Of a stretch of DNA of 35,695 nt, positions 24,212 to 34,210 are shown in pieces. How positions within the stretch are numbered: position 1 is the first letter of the stretch; each line of letters opens with the position of its first letter. The notes beneath the pieces are model-generated. The model saw only the letters and a list, made by a program, of their open reading frames with translations, was not told the DNA's origin and did not search any database. The DNA comes from Candidatus Lloydbacteria bacterium RIFCSPHIGHO2_02_FULL_50_18 (GTDB taxonomy: Bacteria; Patescibacteriota; Minisyncoccia; Phycocordibacterales; UBA6899), in assembly GCA_001821395.1 (NCBI GenBank), contig MHLM01000003.1, positions 1 through 35,695 of the forward strand, in the 5' to 3' direction. The position numbers and the translations under genes are program-made.

Positions 24212-24392
24212 GTCATCCTCGAGTGTCCAAGTGCGGGTGTTGCATTGCTTGTTCTGTGCATGAATAGAGCCATATTATCTTGTTGTCTGTCGGCCACTCA
24301 TTTGAGGTCCGGTCGTAGAAAATGGAGAGGGGCACCGCACCGGATCTTGCTTCGGTCGGCCTCGTGCTTGCGGAGATTTTTGTATGTGAAAT

Positions 24393-24401
24393 TGCTATAC
24401 T
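24393..24401 (+). promoter_or_regulatory. extended -10 promoter of alpha-2-macroglobulin gene, leaderless geometry
   Basis: TGC-TATACT ends exactly 6 nt before the ATG at 24408. The same nonamer occurs before the mgtA-like gene at 34659. Confidence 0.6.
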
Positions 24402-24407
24402 TTTGGT

Positions 24408-27400
24408 ATGGAAAATACTCAACAAGAGGGTGGAGGCCCTCGTGGCAGCTCATTTATTTCGCGCGTCAAAGCGCTTTTATCGGACAGTGTAAAAAAATAT
24501 TATAAGCTGGGACTCATCATCGTAGTGCTCGCGGTCATGTGTGTCACAGTATTTTTTGTGGTGCTACAGAGGATGCCATCCGAGCTCCCCGGTGAGCAAT
24601 ATACGCTCGTTGCCGATAAGATCTCGCAAAGCGCTCCGATCACCGTCTTGCTCCCTCCTGATACAAATTTTTCAAATTTTGATCCAAAACAGGAGCTCGC
24701 CTTCTCGCCCGTGATCAAGGGCGAGTGGGAATCCCACGCGACCTCTTCAGAGAACAGGTATCGCTTTCTTCCCTCCGAAAAACTCACCGTCGGTGCATAC
24801 TATCTTGTGACGCTTGATGCCCCCGAGCTCAAGATGGAAAAAATGTTCTCAGTGGATAAGGACCCTTCAGTACTCGCGATATTCCCGAAGCAAGAGGCTG
24901 AGGTTAATGAATACTCAAATATTACCATCATGTTCAGTCGTCCGATGGTTGCCCTCAGTGCGCTCGGAGAAAATGCTGATATCGTGCCCCCCGTTCTTAT
25001 CACTCCTTATACAGAGGGGAGATGGAAGTGGATCACGACGCGCACGCTGCAGTTCATTCCGACGAAACGCCTCCTGCGCTCTTCTTCGTACACCGTGTCC
25101 GTGAAAGACGGGTTTCGCTCGCTCGATGGAGTTAGTGTTCCGGCATTTGCGCATGCTTTTACGACGCGCACGCTCAGCTATCAGTATTCCGGAGTGAACG
25201 ACGCTTCCTTGCTCTCACTCACTCACGACCAGCCCGTCCGTATCTACTTCAATCAGCCGATTGATCTTGAAAAGACACGGTCACTTATCAGTGTTTCACG
25301 AACGGCATCGCTTCTCCCCGTGTCGTTTGTCGTCGCTTATGGAACGCGCAGTGTTACTGATGAAAAAACAGGAAAAACTCGGGATCTTACCGATCAATCG
25401 GTGCTTGAGTTATTCCCTGAAAAGGATAGGTACGGAAGAGCATATCTCTGGGACTTTGATGAAACATACGGAGTTGCACTATCGGGTGCAGTGCCGCTTG
25501 AGGGAGATATAAAACTCTCTGTGGCATTTAACCGATCTGTCCGGATCGCCCCCATTATCGAAAATGTATCTGCGGAGTCACCACGGAGCAACCTCGTGAC
25601 GCCGGAGTTATTCGACCCCACTGGTACGCTCGTGATACGCGCGAGTGAGCCGATTGACCTGCATGCTTCGAATATTGCAGGGAAGGGAATACAAAAGCTG
25701 GAGTACGGTCAAAAGTGTCCGGAGCCGGCAGCCGGAGAAGAGGTTTCTTTAGACTTGAGGGATTGCGCAAAGGTCGATGATCAAAAAAGTATTCGCATCA
25801 GTTTCAACGCCGACGAATTTGTCCTCGGGGAAACGGCGGTGATCACGATGACAAAACTCGTGAATATGGACGGTATTGTGCTCAATACCGAATCGATCGT
25901 GAAAACATTTACCACCTTCCCTAAATTTACCGTGGTGCGCACGACACCGAAAACTAACGCGGTTAATGCGAGTCTCACCGCCGTGCAGATCTGTAGTACT
26001 AATCCACTCGTCGCACCGATCGAAGCTGAATTCTATAAGAAGATCCGCTCGAACATGATGATCGGTCTTTGGAATTGGGACGGTTCGTTCTTGGTCACAA
26101 AAGATTTCTATCGATCAGACGCATCATGCCCCTCGGGTACGTTTCAGACGACGATCCGATATGGACTCGTACCAAAATTTGGGTACGAGCTCACGCTTGA
26201 TCTTGACGATCATTTTGGGCAGCACCTCTCGCTTGATCTGCGCTTTACCACCGCCGACGCTGATCCACTGGCGAAAGGGTTCGCTCATTTGCAGCCAACG
26301 GTGGTGATGACTCCGCCGGACCGTACGACGCTCACGTATGGCCTTGATTTCATGAATGCAATGGATATGACGATCTGCAGGGTCTCTGCGGAGATGATGC
26401 TCTCCTATCGCGCATTTCCCAAAGAGATCGAGGATGGACCATCCGCGTTTCACTGTATTGATAAAAAGACAAAGCATCTCGTGCTCCCCGAATCATATGC
26501 AACAAGAAAATACCTACGGGTTGATCTTCGCGACTTCTATCCGGATGCGATAGGAAATTATGTTGTTATTTTTTCTAATCCGGGCTATCGCAAGGTATCG
26601 CGTGACTGGAAGACCGATAAGCTTATTCTCGGCGGGCAGTTATTTGAAAAAACGTATGTTACCGTCACGCGGCTTGCGGTCGGTTCAAAACAAGTAGAAC
26701 GCAGCGATGCATACTACGACCAGACGAACGGCGAACGTGATGCATTCATGAAGGGGAAGTGGCCGACGAATCTGTATTGGGTGAATGATTTTAAGAGTCT
26801 TACGCCGAGCATTGGCGCCGTGGTCACTCCGTATATTGCGGACCGCACAACCATGACAAAACTGACCGCATATCGCACGGATAACGAGGGTATCGCAACA
26901 ACCCCTTCCGCGGATGACGTTATTGGTGCGGTTGTCACTGCGGATGGAGATAGCGCTGTCGTGAGCAATAAAAGCGATGCATTGTCATGGGCACAGAATG
27001 CGGGACCGGCGCGGCGTGAATATGTTTATACCGACCGTCCGATCTATCGTCCCGGAGATACGGTACACGTGAAGGGTATCTCACGTATCGGCTACGATGC
27101 GAAATTTGAGCTCGCACAAGGAAAGACAAAGCTCGAAATTCGTGATGCGAAATATGGGGTCGCACGAACGCTCGATCTTTCATTCAGCAAGAACGGCACA
27201 TATGAATCATCGTTCGTCATCGATACAAAGGCGCCGCTCGGCTATTATTCGATTAGCTCGGATACCGGAGGCTATTGGTCATTTCAGGTCGAGGAGTACG
27301 TCGCACCACAGTTCAAGGTTGATGTTGCTCCGGATAAAGAAGAATACATTTCCGGAGACACTGCGGCTATCACTATCGCCGCGGACTACTATTTCGGTGT

Positions 27401-30400
27401 CCCGGTGCAAAATGGTGATGCGGAGTATCGGATCGTCGCACAGGATTATTATTTTGACCGTTATTCAGACGGCTACTTCAGTTTCGGAAGAGGTTGGTAT
27501 GATAACGAAAATGGTTGGTATGGCGATCATTTTATTGCGTCCGGAAAACTGAAGCTTGCGAAAGACGGAAAAGGAGCGATCAGTAAGGAGTTGAATATTG
27601 ATAAACTCTTTACCGGAAATTATAAAGAGGGAAGCAAGGTGGTGAGCATCTATGTCACCGTAAAGAACGAGAACGGACAATCAGTGACAAAGCAACAGTC
27701 ATTTATTGTGCATCGTGGAACATTTTATGCGGGAATCTCCATGGATGAATATTTTGTCGAGTCGGGAAAGCAGGGGGTGGCACACATAAAGACCGTTGAT
27801 GTCAAAGGGAAGCCTGTCTCAAGGGATGCGCTTACACTCAGCCTTGATAAGGTTGAGTGGAAGTCGTACAAACGTCAGGAAGTGGACGGGAATTTCTACT
27901 ATCGCACTGAACGGGTGAAGGCCGCGGTGAGCAGTACAAAATTAAACACTGATGAGAGCGGCAACGGGAGTTACCAATTCACCGCAGGCGAGGCGGGGGA
28001 ATATGAGCTTTCAATCATCGGGACTGACGAGCGAGGGAACGCTGTCACCGCACAATACCCGTTCTATGTTTCAGGGTCCGGAGCGATCAGTATTCGTCCG
28101 ACCAATAACGCGACGCTCGAGTTGGTTGCGCCGAAGACGGATCTTGCCGTCGGTGCGACCGGGTCCTTCGTCATCAAGTCTCCGTATCCGCACGCAAAGG
28201 CACTTGTGACGCTCGCACGCGGCAGCACCTATCTCCACAAGGTGATCGATCTTGATTCACAGCTCACCGAGTATCGGTTCACCGCGACCGAGGAATATAT
28301 CCCTAATGTCATCGCAAGCGTGCTGTTGCTCGCGCCGTTACCGGAAATGAAATATGGTGAAGTACGTTACACGGTCGGTGCAAAAGAAAAAGAATTAACG
28401 ATCGAGGTCGTTCCAGGCAAGAAAACATATTTACCCGGTGAAGAGGTCAGCCTTGCGGTAACAGTGAAAGATGCGAACGGAAGGCCGGTGCAGGCGGAGC
28501 TTTCGCTTGCCGTTGTCGATATGAGCGTACTCGCCCTTGTTGGGAATCCCAAGAAACATCCGGTCACATTCTTCTATAATGGCGAACCGCTGACCATTCG
28601 TACTGCCATGAATGTGAAGAACGTGCTCAATATTGCGGAGATTCCCATAGGAACGAAGGGTGGAGGCGGAGGCGAGGACCTTGAGAAGAAAAAGCGCGGC
28701 GAGTTTCGTGACACCGCTTTCTGGGAGGGGGTGGTAGAAACGGACGCGAATGGAAAAGCAACCGCCACCTTTATGCTCCCCGACAATCTCACGCAGTGGC
28801 AAGTTGAAAGTGTCGGTGTTACTAAGGAAACCAAGATCGGCGTCGGATACAGTGATTTTACCGCACGCAAATCGATCATGGCGGTACCGCTCAAGCCGCG
28901 ATTCATTCTACCCGGAGATAGTTTTGCGGTCGGTGGAACGATATTTAATGAGTCTGATAAGACGCAAAAATTGAACGTCTCCATCGTTGCACCCACGCTC
29001 ACGCTCCCCGGCAGTCACGAGACGACGGTCGTCATCGAGCCGCATGCGTCGATAAGCATTTCATTTCCGGCCGTTGCCCCGGAAGCGGTCATAGAGGGGA
29101 GTCATGAGTTCACGCTACTTGTAAAAAATAATGAATATGAAGATGTTGTTGTGAACACCTTTCCGATAGAGCGCAATGATACGTATGAATTCACTGCAAC
29201 TGCCGGACGTGTTACTGATGCGAATTGGAAAGAGCAGCTCTATCTGCCAAAGAATGTGATCGCCGACCGGGGTATGCTTACGCTCTCTCTCAGTGCAACG
29301 ATGGCATCACTACTCGATAGTGCGGTAATGGGAATGATCATCTATCCGTATGAATGCAGTGAGCAGGTCGCAAGTAAATTACGTACGATCGCTATCGTGA
29401 AGCAAAATGCGCAGTTGTTCGGTACCGGGACACCGATGCTGCCGGAAAGAGTGACGGTTGGTACGGAGACGTTTACCATTGACCAGATCGTGGAGAATGG
29501 ATTGGCGAAACTCTATCAAGCTCAAACACCGGATGGCGGAATGCCGTATTATGCCAACCTCGCACCCGACTTTGGTGTGACGCTTGAAACGCTTGAAACG
29601 TATATTGATCTGAAAAAAGCAGGCTATAAGATCGATGCAGACAAGCTCACGCAATCGGCGCAATATGTATTCAATTACATTAATTATCCGCGCGCGGATC
29701 ATCAGCTTTCGAGTGAAGATATCATCGTGAGTTCCTATGTGTTGTCGAAGGTCGAAGCCGCTCGTTTCTCGAGTCCCGCAATGCGCGAAAAACTGCTCGC
29801 GTACGCTGGCGATAAAGCGTTCATCCAAAATGGTTTAAGTACGCCCGCGCTCGCGTATCTTGCGATACTCGCGGCAAAAGAAAATTTTGGCATGTTTGCC
29901 TCGTCACGTTTGTTCGCGGAATTCGAGAACAGAAGCAATATCGATGCGCGCGGGACCACGATAAAGGCGAATACGGCAATGCCGTCACGATTTGCCGAAA
30001 GTGCGATCGTCGACACCGCGCTTGCGCTCAAGGCTTTCTCTGAGGCAAAGCGGGATTCACCGCTTTTGGAGGGGTTTGTTCGCGCATTGAAGACCGGAAG
30101 GTCGTACGATGGCGGATGGGCTTCGACGTATAACTCAATCATCGCGATCGACGCAGTGACGGAATATCTGAAGCTGACGAATGAAGCGAATGCACACATG
30201 AGTGTCGCTCTCACGCTTGATGGAACCCCGCTGCTCTCTCCGACATTCAATAAGGCGAACATACTTACAACTTATGCGACGACCGTGCCGATGAGCGCAC
30301 TCAAAAAAGGGGAGAGTCAGATAGTGCAATTTCTGAAAAAAGACCTCGGACTCACTAACGATGCGTATTACTACGACATGCTGCTGCGGTACTACCTTCC

Positions 30401-31031
30401 CGCCGCGTCGATCGCTCCTCGCGATGAGGGTTTCAGTGTGGTGCGCGCACTCTATCGAGCGGATGATGTCGAGTTCGCACACCCGGTGAGTGAGGCGATG
30501 CAAGGGGATGTTCTGCACGGGCGGATCACAGTGAGCGTTCCCGTGTCCCGTTTTCACGTTGCGATCGAGGACCGCATTCCCGCGGGAACCGAGATCGTGA
30601 ACCAGCGTCTTGCCACCGAAGATCAGAGTTTGGAAAATGATACCGCTCCGTCTTCTCGATTCGGCATGGACGGGAGAATGCTCGGTGCCGGATCAAAGCT
30701 TGAGCAGCGTCTTGCCGCGATCTTTTCCTTCGGCGGAAGGTCGATCGGACCGAACAGGGAAACAGACGGGATCTTGAGTGATGATATGTATGGCAACAGG
30801 AACATGGTACTCCGTCCGATATATCCCTCGGCCGTCGAGGCCCATGATGATCGTCTCTTTGTGTATGTGGACGAGCTTCCAGCCGGTGAATATGTCTATG
30901 ACTATTATCTGCGCGTGCTCATTCCCGGAACATATCAACACCTTCCGCTTGTGGTGAGTGAGATGTATACGCCGGAAAATTTCGGCCGCACCGCGGGTGG
31001 CATTTTCACGGTCGTTAAGAAGTCGGAGTAG
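24408..31031 (+). CDS. bacterial alpha-2-macroglobulin
   Basis: A 2207-aa envelope-anchored alpha-2-macroglobulin, expected to trap proteases through a bait region and a covalent thioester. One N-terminal membrane helix (about 34-53) anchors it, in place of the lipobox used by many proteobacterial members. Beta-sandwich MG-like domains follow. The A2M_N/MG2 motif TDRPIYRPGDTVHVKG lies near 872-890. A Gly-rich linker near 1420 precedes the A2M domain (FWEGVVETDANGKA near 1438, then DNLTQWQV). The thioester motif is YECSEQ with Cys1650 and Gln1653 intact, the usual CGEQ being CSEQ. A helical thioester domain and a C-terminal receptor-like beta domain complete it. The start is set by the extended -10 element 6 nt upstream. 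It is convergent with pbpC, a partner it accompanies in many bacteria. Confidence 0.92.
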   Translation: MENTQQEGGGPRGSSFISRVKALLSDSVKKYYKLGLIIVVLAVMCVTVFFVVLQRMPSELPGEQYTLVADKISQSAPITVLLPPDTNFSNFDPKQELAFSPVIKGEWESHATSSENRYRFLPSEKLTVGAYYLVTLDAPELKMEKMFSVDKDPSVLAIFPKQEAEVNEYSNITIMFSRPMVALSALGENADIVPPVLITPYTEGRWKWITTRTLQFIPTKRLLRSSSYTVSVKDGFRSLDGVSVPAFAHAFTTRTLSYQYSGVNDASLLSLTHDQPVRIYFNQPIDLEKTRSLISVSRTASLLPVSFVVAYGTRSVTDEKTGKTRDLTDQSVLELFPEKDRYGRAYLWDFDETYGVALSGAVPLEGDIKLSVAFNRSVRIAPIIENVSAESPRSNLVTPELFDPTGTLVIRASEPIDLHASNIAGKGIQKLEYGQKCPEPAAGEEVSLDLRDCAKVDDQKSIRISFNADEFVLGETAVITMTKLVNMDGIVLNTESIVKTFTTFPKFTVVRTTPKTNAVNASLTAVQICSTNPLVAPIEAEFYKKIRSNMMIGLWNWDGSFLVTKDFYRSDASCPSGTFQTTIRYGLVPKFGYELTLDLDDHFGQHLSLDLRFTTADADPLAKGFAHLQPTVVMTPPDRTTLTYGLDFMNAMDMTICRVSAEMMLSYRAFPKEIEDGPSAFHCIDKKTKHLVLPESYATRKYLRVDLRDFYPDAIGNYVVIFSNPGYRKVSRDWKTDKLILGGQLFEKTYVTVTRLAVGSKQVERSDAYYDQTNGERDAFMKGKWPTNLYWVNDFKSLTPSIGAVVTPYIADRTTMTKLTAYRTDNEGIATTPSADDVIGAVVTADGDSAVVSNKSDALSWAQNAGPARREYVYTDRPIYRPGDTVHVKGISRIGYDAKFELAQGKTKLEIRDAKYGVARTLDLSFSKNGTYESSFVIDTKAPLGYYSISSDTGGYWSFQVEEYVAPQFKVDVAPDKEEYISGDTAAITIAADYYFGVPVQNGDAEYRIVAQDYYFDRYSDGYFSFGRGWYDNENGWYGDHFIASGKLKLAKDGKGAISKELNIDKLFTGNYKEGSKVVSIYVTVKNENGQSVTKQQSFIVHRGTFYAGISMDEYFVESGKQGVAHIKTVDVKGKPVSRDALTLSLDKVEWKSYKRQEVDGNFYYRTERVKAAVSSTKLNTDESGNGSYQFTAGEAGEYELSIIGTDERGNAVTAQYPFYVSGSGAISIRPTNNATLELVAPKTDLAVGATGSFVIKSPYPHAKALVTLARGSTYLHKVIDLDSQLTEYRFTATEEYIPNVIASVLLLAPLPEMKYGEVRYTVGAKEKELTIEVVPGKKTYLPGEEVSLAVTVKDANGRPVQAELSLAVVDMSVLALVGNPKKHPVTFFYNGEPLTIRTAMNVKNVLNIAEIPIGTKGGGGGEDLEKKKRGEFRDTAFWEGVVETDANGKATATFMLPDNLTQWQVESVGVTKETKIGVGYSDFTARKSIMAVPLKPRFILPGDSFAVGGTIFNESDKTQKLNVSIVAPTLTLPGSHETTVVIEPHASISISFPAVAPEAVIEGSHEFTLLVKNNEYEDVVVNTFPIERNDTYEFTATAGRVTDANWKEQLYLPKNVIADRGMLTLSLSATMASLLDSAVMGMIIYPYECSEQVASKLRTIAIVKQNAQLFGTGTPMLPERVTVGTETFTIDQIVENGLAKLYQAQTPDGGMPYYANLAPDFGVTLETLETYIDLKKAGYKIDADKLTQSAQYVFNYINYPRADHQLSSEDIIVSSYVLSKVEAARFSSPAMREKLLAYAGDKAFIQNGLSTPALAYLAILAAKENFGMFASSRLFAEFENRSNIDARGTTIKANTAMPSRFAESAIVDTALALKAFSEAKRDSPLLEGFVRALKTGRSYDGGWASTYNSIIAIDAVTEYLKLTNEANAHMSVALTLDGTPLLSPTFNKANILTTYATTVPMSALKKGESQIVQFLKKDLGLTNDAYYYDMLLRYYLPAASIAPRDEGFSVVRALYRADDVEFAHPVSEAMQGDVLHGRITVSVPVSRFHVAIEDRIPAGTEIVNQRLATEDQSLENDTAPSSRFGMDGRMLGAGSKLEQRLAAIFSFGGRSIGPNRETDGILSDDMYGNRNMVLRPIYPSAVEAHDDRLFVYVDELPAGEYVYDYYLRVLIPGTYQHLPLVVSEMYTPENFGRTAGGIFTVVKKSE

Positions 31032-31046
31032 TCGCCCCAGGTCGAG

Positions 31047-31078
31047 AAAAGAGCACATGAACACCTGTGCTCTTTTTT
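31047..31078. terminator. bidirectional terminator hairpin
   Basis: AAAAGAGCACA (31047-31057) pairs perfectly with TGTGCTCTTTT (31066-31076) around an 8-nt loop, with T-runs on both strands. It separates the convergent alpha-2-macroglobulin and pbpC genes. Confidence 0.85.
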
Positions 31079-31100
31079 GTTTTGTTGATGTACCTCATGA

Positions 31101-33215
31101 TCAATTCGTCACGCGGATGCGGAGCGTGTCGACGAGGCTGCCTTCCGACTCACGCGCACTTACAACATATTCTCCCGGTCCATCCGGTGACCAGAATACT
31201 TTTTCTCCTTCCCCGAGCACTTTCCCGTCTATGCTCCACGAAAGAGCGCGCTTTGCGCGAAGTGGTATGCTCATTCCCGGCTGGTACAAAAGTACATCCC
31301 TATCATGCGGTTCGAGTATGACCTCGTTACCCCTCATGATGAGGCGGGAATATTCCACATCATCACCAGGCAGTCCAAATGAGCGACCCTCCTGTGTCTC
31401 AGCATCAACAATCGCATTCGCATCAAATGGCTGCTGCGTGATGTCTCCGCGCGCTTTGAGCAGTGTCATGACATCGCTCCAGATCCTTCCTGCGCCTCGT
31501 GATCCTGTGAGAAGGTCCATCGGTTTATTGTCGCTATTGCCGATCCATACGACGACAACAGTGTCCGGCGTATATCCGACGGTCCAACTGTCGTGATAGT
31601 CATATGATGTTCCTGTTTTGACCGCATAGTTTGTGAAAGGAAGATCGAGATTGCTTTCAAGACCAAATTGTTCGACCCCCATCAGTCGGTCCGAGAGCAT
31701 TTTATTAATGAGTGCTGTTGTCGTCGCGCGGAGTATCTGTTTTACGCTGCCAACCGATGTCGACATGGGGATCTCTACCGGAATTCCTTTTATGAGTTCA
31801 AGTGGCGCCAAGACGCCGTTTCGCGGAAAGACGGTGAAATAATGTGCGAGTAAGAGCGGATTCATTTCAAGCCCGCCGAGCGCGACGGAGAGTTGGTAGG
31901 TATCGAATGATTGGCGCGGGATGAACCCAAGTGTGTTTTTCATGAAGGAGCCGAATCGGTCGATGCCGTCGAATTGCAGTGCTCGTACGGCGGGGACATT
32001 CAGGCTATTCGAAAGTGCGTAATGGAGTGTGACATCCCCGCGGTAGATCCCATCGTAATTTTTTGGATAGAACGCATAGCCAGTACCAATTTCGTAGCGA
32101 TATTCAGTGTCATCGATAATGGAATACGGACGTGCTCCCGCCTCGATTGCTTCTCCATAGATAAACGGCTTCCAAGTGGAACCGATCGGACGAGGCGCAA
32201 GTGCCATATTAATCTGGTTCCCGTCGATCGCACTATACGGATCCGGTGTTCCGACAAGTGCGAGTAGCTTGTTTGACTCTTCCTCACTTCCGAGTTTAAT
32301 GACCACGACGGCGGCATTGCCGACACTTGCGAATTGCTTCGTTCCCAGTCGATTACTCACGATCGCTCGTATCGTTGCCGTGAGTTCCCGGTCGATGGAG
32401 AGCGTGCAGGTGTTGCCACACTCCGTAAAAGCAGAAAGCGAGGCGATCTCAAACAGGGCAGGGTCTTTTCTTTGCTCTCGGAGTGAGCGCGGAATGCTTG
32501 TGTATGCTGCAATGTCGGTCACGTTGAGACGCCTGCCGAGATTGGTTGCACGCACGGTGTTTCCCGCACTTCCCGGTTGAAAGGATGGGGCACTAAGGAG
32601 TGCGATCAGTCGAACGATCTCTCCATCGGTAAGCAGGGCGGTGCTTTTTCCAAAATAATATTGTGCCCCTCCCTCGATCCCTTCGATCTGATTTCCGAAA
32701 TATGCACTGCTCAAATACATTGTGAGTATCTCTTCCTTTGGAGTGTAGAGTTCAATCGCGAGGGCATAGAAGACCTCCGCGAACTTGTTCGCGACAGAGC
32801 GTTCATTCTCATGACCCAGGAGATTTTTTACCAATTGCTGTGTGATCGTACTCCCGCCGGTATGATCCCCGTACATGAGTGTATGAAAAAGACTGCGTAT
32901 GATGCTGCCGGGATTTATTCCCGGATGCTTATAGAAAAATCTGTCCTCTTTCCGTATGATGAGCTCACGCACACGCTCTGTACTCGATCCAATGGTCATG
33001 AAGTGGCCCTTTTGGTTCGGTAAACGCTGAAGGAGGTCACCATTTTGATCGAGTACTTGTTTTGAGATCTCTCCTTCGTACGCGGCATGAAGTGTAGTAT
33101 TCATTTCTCCGGCAGAGACCAAGACAATAAGGAGTATCGCCAAAAGCGCAACGAATAGACCGTTCCTTCTTTTTTTTACGCGTTGGAAAAAACCCGGGGT
33201 TGCCTGAATTTCCAT
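31101..33215 (-). CDS. pbpC: penicillin-binding protein 1C
   Basis: A 704-aa class A penicillin-binding protein, polymerising and cross-linking peptidoglycan outside the membrane. A basic N-terminus and TM helix (about 19-36) are followed by the GT51 transglycosylase domain with RKEDRFFYKHPG (catalytic Glu90) and GGSTITQQLVKNLL (120-133). The transpeptidase domain has SxxK as GSTWKP (Ser346, Lys349), SxN as SLNVP (Ser404-Asn406) and KTGT (533-536). A C-terminal beta domain (about 620-704) matches the BiPBP_C module typical of PBP1C. All catalytic residues are present. It is convergent with the alpha-2-macroglobulin gene; elsewhere the two are often co-directional. A TAGACT element 9 nt before the ATG may be its -10; no Shine-Dalgarno sequence is seen. 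Confidence 0.93.
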   Translation of the reverse strand: MEIQATPGFFQRVKKRRNGLFVALLAILLIVLVSAGEMNTTLHAAYEGEISKQVLDQNGDLLQRLPNQKGHFMTIGSSTERVRELIIRKEDRFFYKHPGINPGSIIRSLFHTLMYGDHTGGSTITQQLVKNLLGHENERSVANKFAEVFYALAIELYTPKEEILTMYLSSAYFGNQIEGIEGGAQYYFGKSTALLTDGEIVRLIALLSAPSFQPGSAGNTVRATNLGRRLNVTDIAAYTSIPRSLREQRKDPALFEIASLSAFTECGNTCTLSIDRELTATIRAIVSNRLGTKQFASVGNAAVVVIKLGSEEESNKLLALVGTPDPYSAIDGNQINMALAPRPIGSTWKPFIYGEAIEAGARPYSIIDDTEYRYEIGTGYAFYPKNYDGIYRGDVTLHYALSNSLNVPAVRALQFDGIDRFGSFMKNTLGFIPRQSFDTYQLSVALGGLEMNPLLLAHYFTVFPRNGVLAPLELIKGIPVEIPMSTSVGSVKQILRATTTALINKMLSDRLMGVEQFGLESNLDLPFTNYAVKTGTSYDYHDSWTVGYTPDTVVVVWIGNSDNKPMDLLTGSRGAGRIWSDVMTLLKARGDITQQPFDANAIVDAETQEGRSFGLPGDDVEYSRLIMRGNEVILEPHDRDVLLYQPGMSIPLRAKRALSWSIDGKVLGEGEKVFWSPDGPGEYVVSARESEGSLVDTLRIRVTN

Positions 33216-33304
33216 GATGCTCTCAGTCTAACTCGTGTCACAAAATAGTCCCAATAGCACTCCTCGCATGTTCATGTTGTCGCCATGACTTTTGTGCTGT
33301 TGTT

Positions 33305-33313
33305 TGATAGCAT
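33305..33313 (+). promoter_or_regulatory. extended -10 promoter, leaderless geometry
   Basis: TGA-TAGCAT ends exactly 6 nt before the ATG at 33320, the same spacing as at six other starts. Confidence 0.5.
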
Positions 33314-33319
33314 TTTTGC

Positions 33320-33712
33320 ATGAAGAAAATAGCGGTACTTTTTTTAAGCGCGTTCCTACTTAATGTTGTTTGGGAGAACCTCCATTCATTTCTGTATGAA
33401 AGTTATCAGGGTGGAACGATTACCGAGTTTATATTACTGCGCGCATCACTTTTTGATGCGATAGTGGTAATGCTTTTTGTGACACCATTTTTGTACGTAG
33501 CCTATTTGAAGAAACGAACATGGCTCATCATTGTCATGGGTGCCCTGATCGCGATCACGAACGAGTGGTATGGGCTCAGCACTGATCGCTGGTCCTACAA
33601 TTCCCTCATGCCTATTTTGCCATTCTTGCACACAGGACTCACACCTACCCTACAGCTCGGACTACTTGGTTATCTGGTGTTTCGGGTACAGCAAGACATT
33701 TTGAACGACTAG
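33320..33712 (+). CDS. small four-helix membrane protein, conserved hypothetical
   Basis: A 130-aa membrane protein with about four helices (roughly 4-20, 38-60, 66-83, 103-122). Distinctive motifs are NVVWENLHSF (15-24), NEWYGLSTDRWSY (86-98) and MPILPFLHTGLTPTLQLGLLGY (102-123), where Trp, Glu, Asn and Asp lie near membrane edges. I recall the NEW...W.Y...MP.IPF pattern as a conserved uncharacterised family but cannot name its function. It has its own leaderless-type promoter and is followed by the independently transcribed HIT gene. Confidence 0.75.
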   Translation: MKKIAVLFLSAFLLNVVWENLHSFLYESYQGGTITEFILLRASLFDAIVVMLFVTPFLYVAYLKKRTWLIIVMGALIAITNEWYGLSTDRWSYNSLMPILPFLHTGLTPTLQLGLLGYLVFRVQQDILND

Positions 33713-33772
33713 GTTGGACCCAGTCGACGATGATCACTTATTGTTCAGCGGGGAGATTTTCTTATGTAGGAT

Positions 33773-33781
33773 TGGTATACT
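33773..33781 (+). promoter_or_regulatory. extended -10 promoter of HIT gene, decides the start codon
   Basis: TGG-TATACT ends exactly 6 nt before the ATG at 33788. A GTG two codons earlier (33782) would begin at the very edge of the -10 element and is therefore excluded as a start. Confidence 0.6.
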
Positions 33782-33787
33782 GTGCGC

Positions 33788-34210
33788 ATGATATACAGTG
33801 AATTTTTGGCGGCGCTAACGGATTGCCCTTTTTGCGCCACTTCGCACCGCGTTGTTGCAGAGAATGAATATGCATTTCTTACTTATGCCATTGCACCTTA
33901 TCGCCCGGATCATCTTTTGGTCATTCCCAAACAACACATCGAGCATGTGCTCGAACTTTCTAAAGCAATCACGGATGACCTCGATTCACTGCAACGAGCA
34001 GGCTTACGCATGTTGAATAAATTGGGGCACGAGAATGTCACATTATTGGTTCGTGAGGGAATGGGGTCGGGGAAGAGCATTCCCCATCTGCATTATCATC
34101 TCATCCCCGATATTCTCTTGGGGGATACTGAGCGAAACGGTAAGGAACGATCGGTACTCGCTGATGATGAAATAGACAGCCTTGTTTTCCGACTTATGTC
34201 TGCCTTATGA
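33788..34210 (+). CDS. HIT family hydrolase
   Basis: A 140-aa histidine triad protein. The active-site motif is HLHYHLIP (100-107) with His100, His102 and His104, the middle-to-last His acting in nucleotidyl transfer. CPFC (13-16) near the N-terminus is the usual zinc-binding pair of Hint/GalT-like HIT proteins. PDHLLVIPKQHIEHVLEL (40-57) is the conserved substrate-side strand. HIT proteins hydrolyse nucleoside phosphoramidates or dinucleotide polyphosphates in the cytoplasm; the substrate here is unknown. The start is set by the extended -10. The stop overlaps the ATG of the phosphatase-like gene (ATGA at 34207-34210), so the two are coupled. Confidence 0.9.
   Translation: MIYSEFLAALTDCPFCATSHRVVAENEYAFLTYAIAPYRPDHLLVIPKQHIEHVLELSKAITDDLDSLQRAGLRMLNKLGHENVTLLVREGMGSGKSIPHLHYHLIPDILLGDTERNGKERSVLADDEIDSLVFRLMSAL

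Noticed and set aside
30958-31596. 212-codon plus-strand frame across the terminator between alpha-2-macroglobulin and pbpC
   Set aside because: It runs antisense to pbpC and through the terminator; composition is Ser/Arg-rich shadow and it has no start signals.
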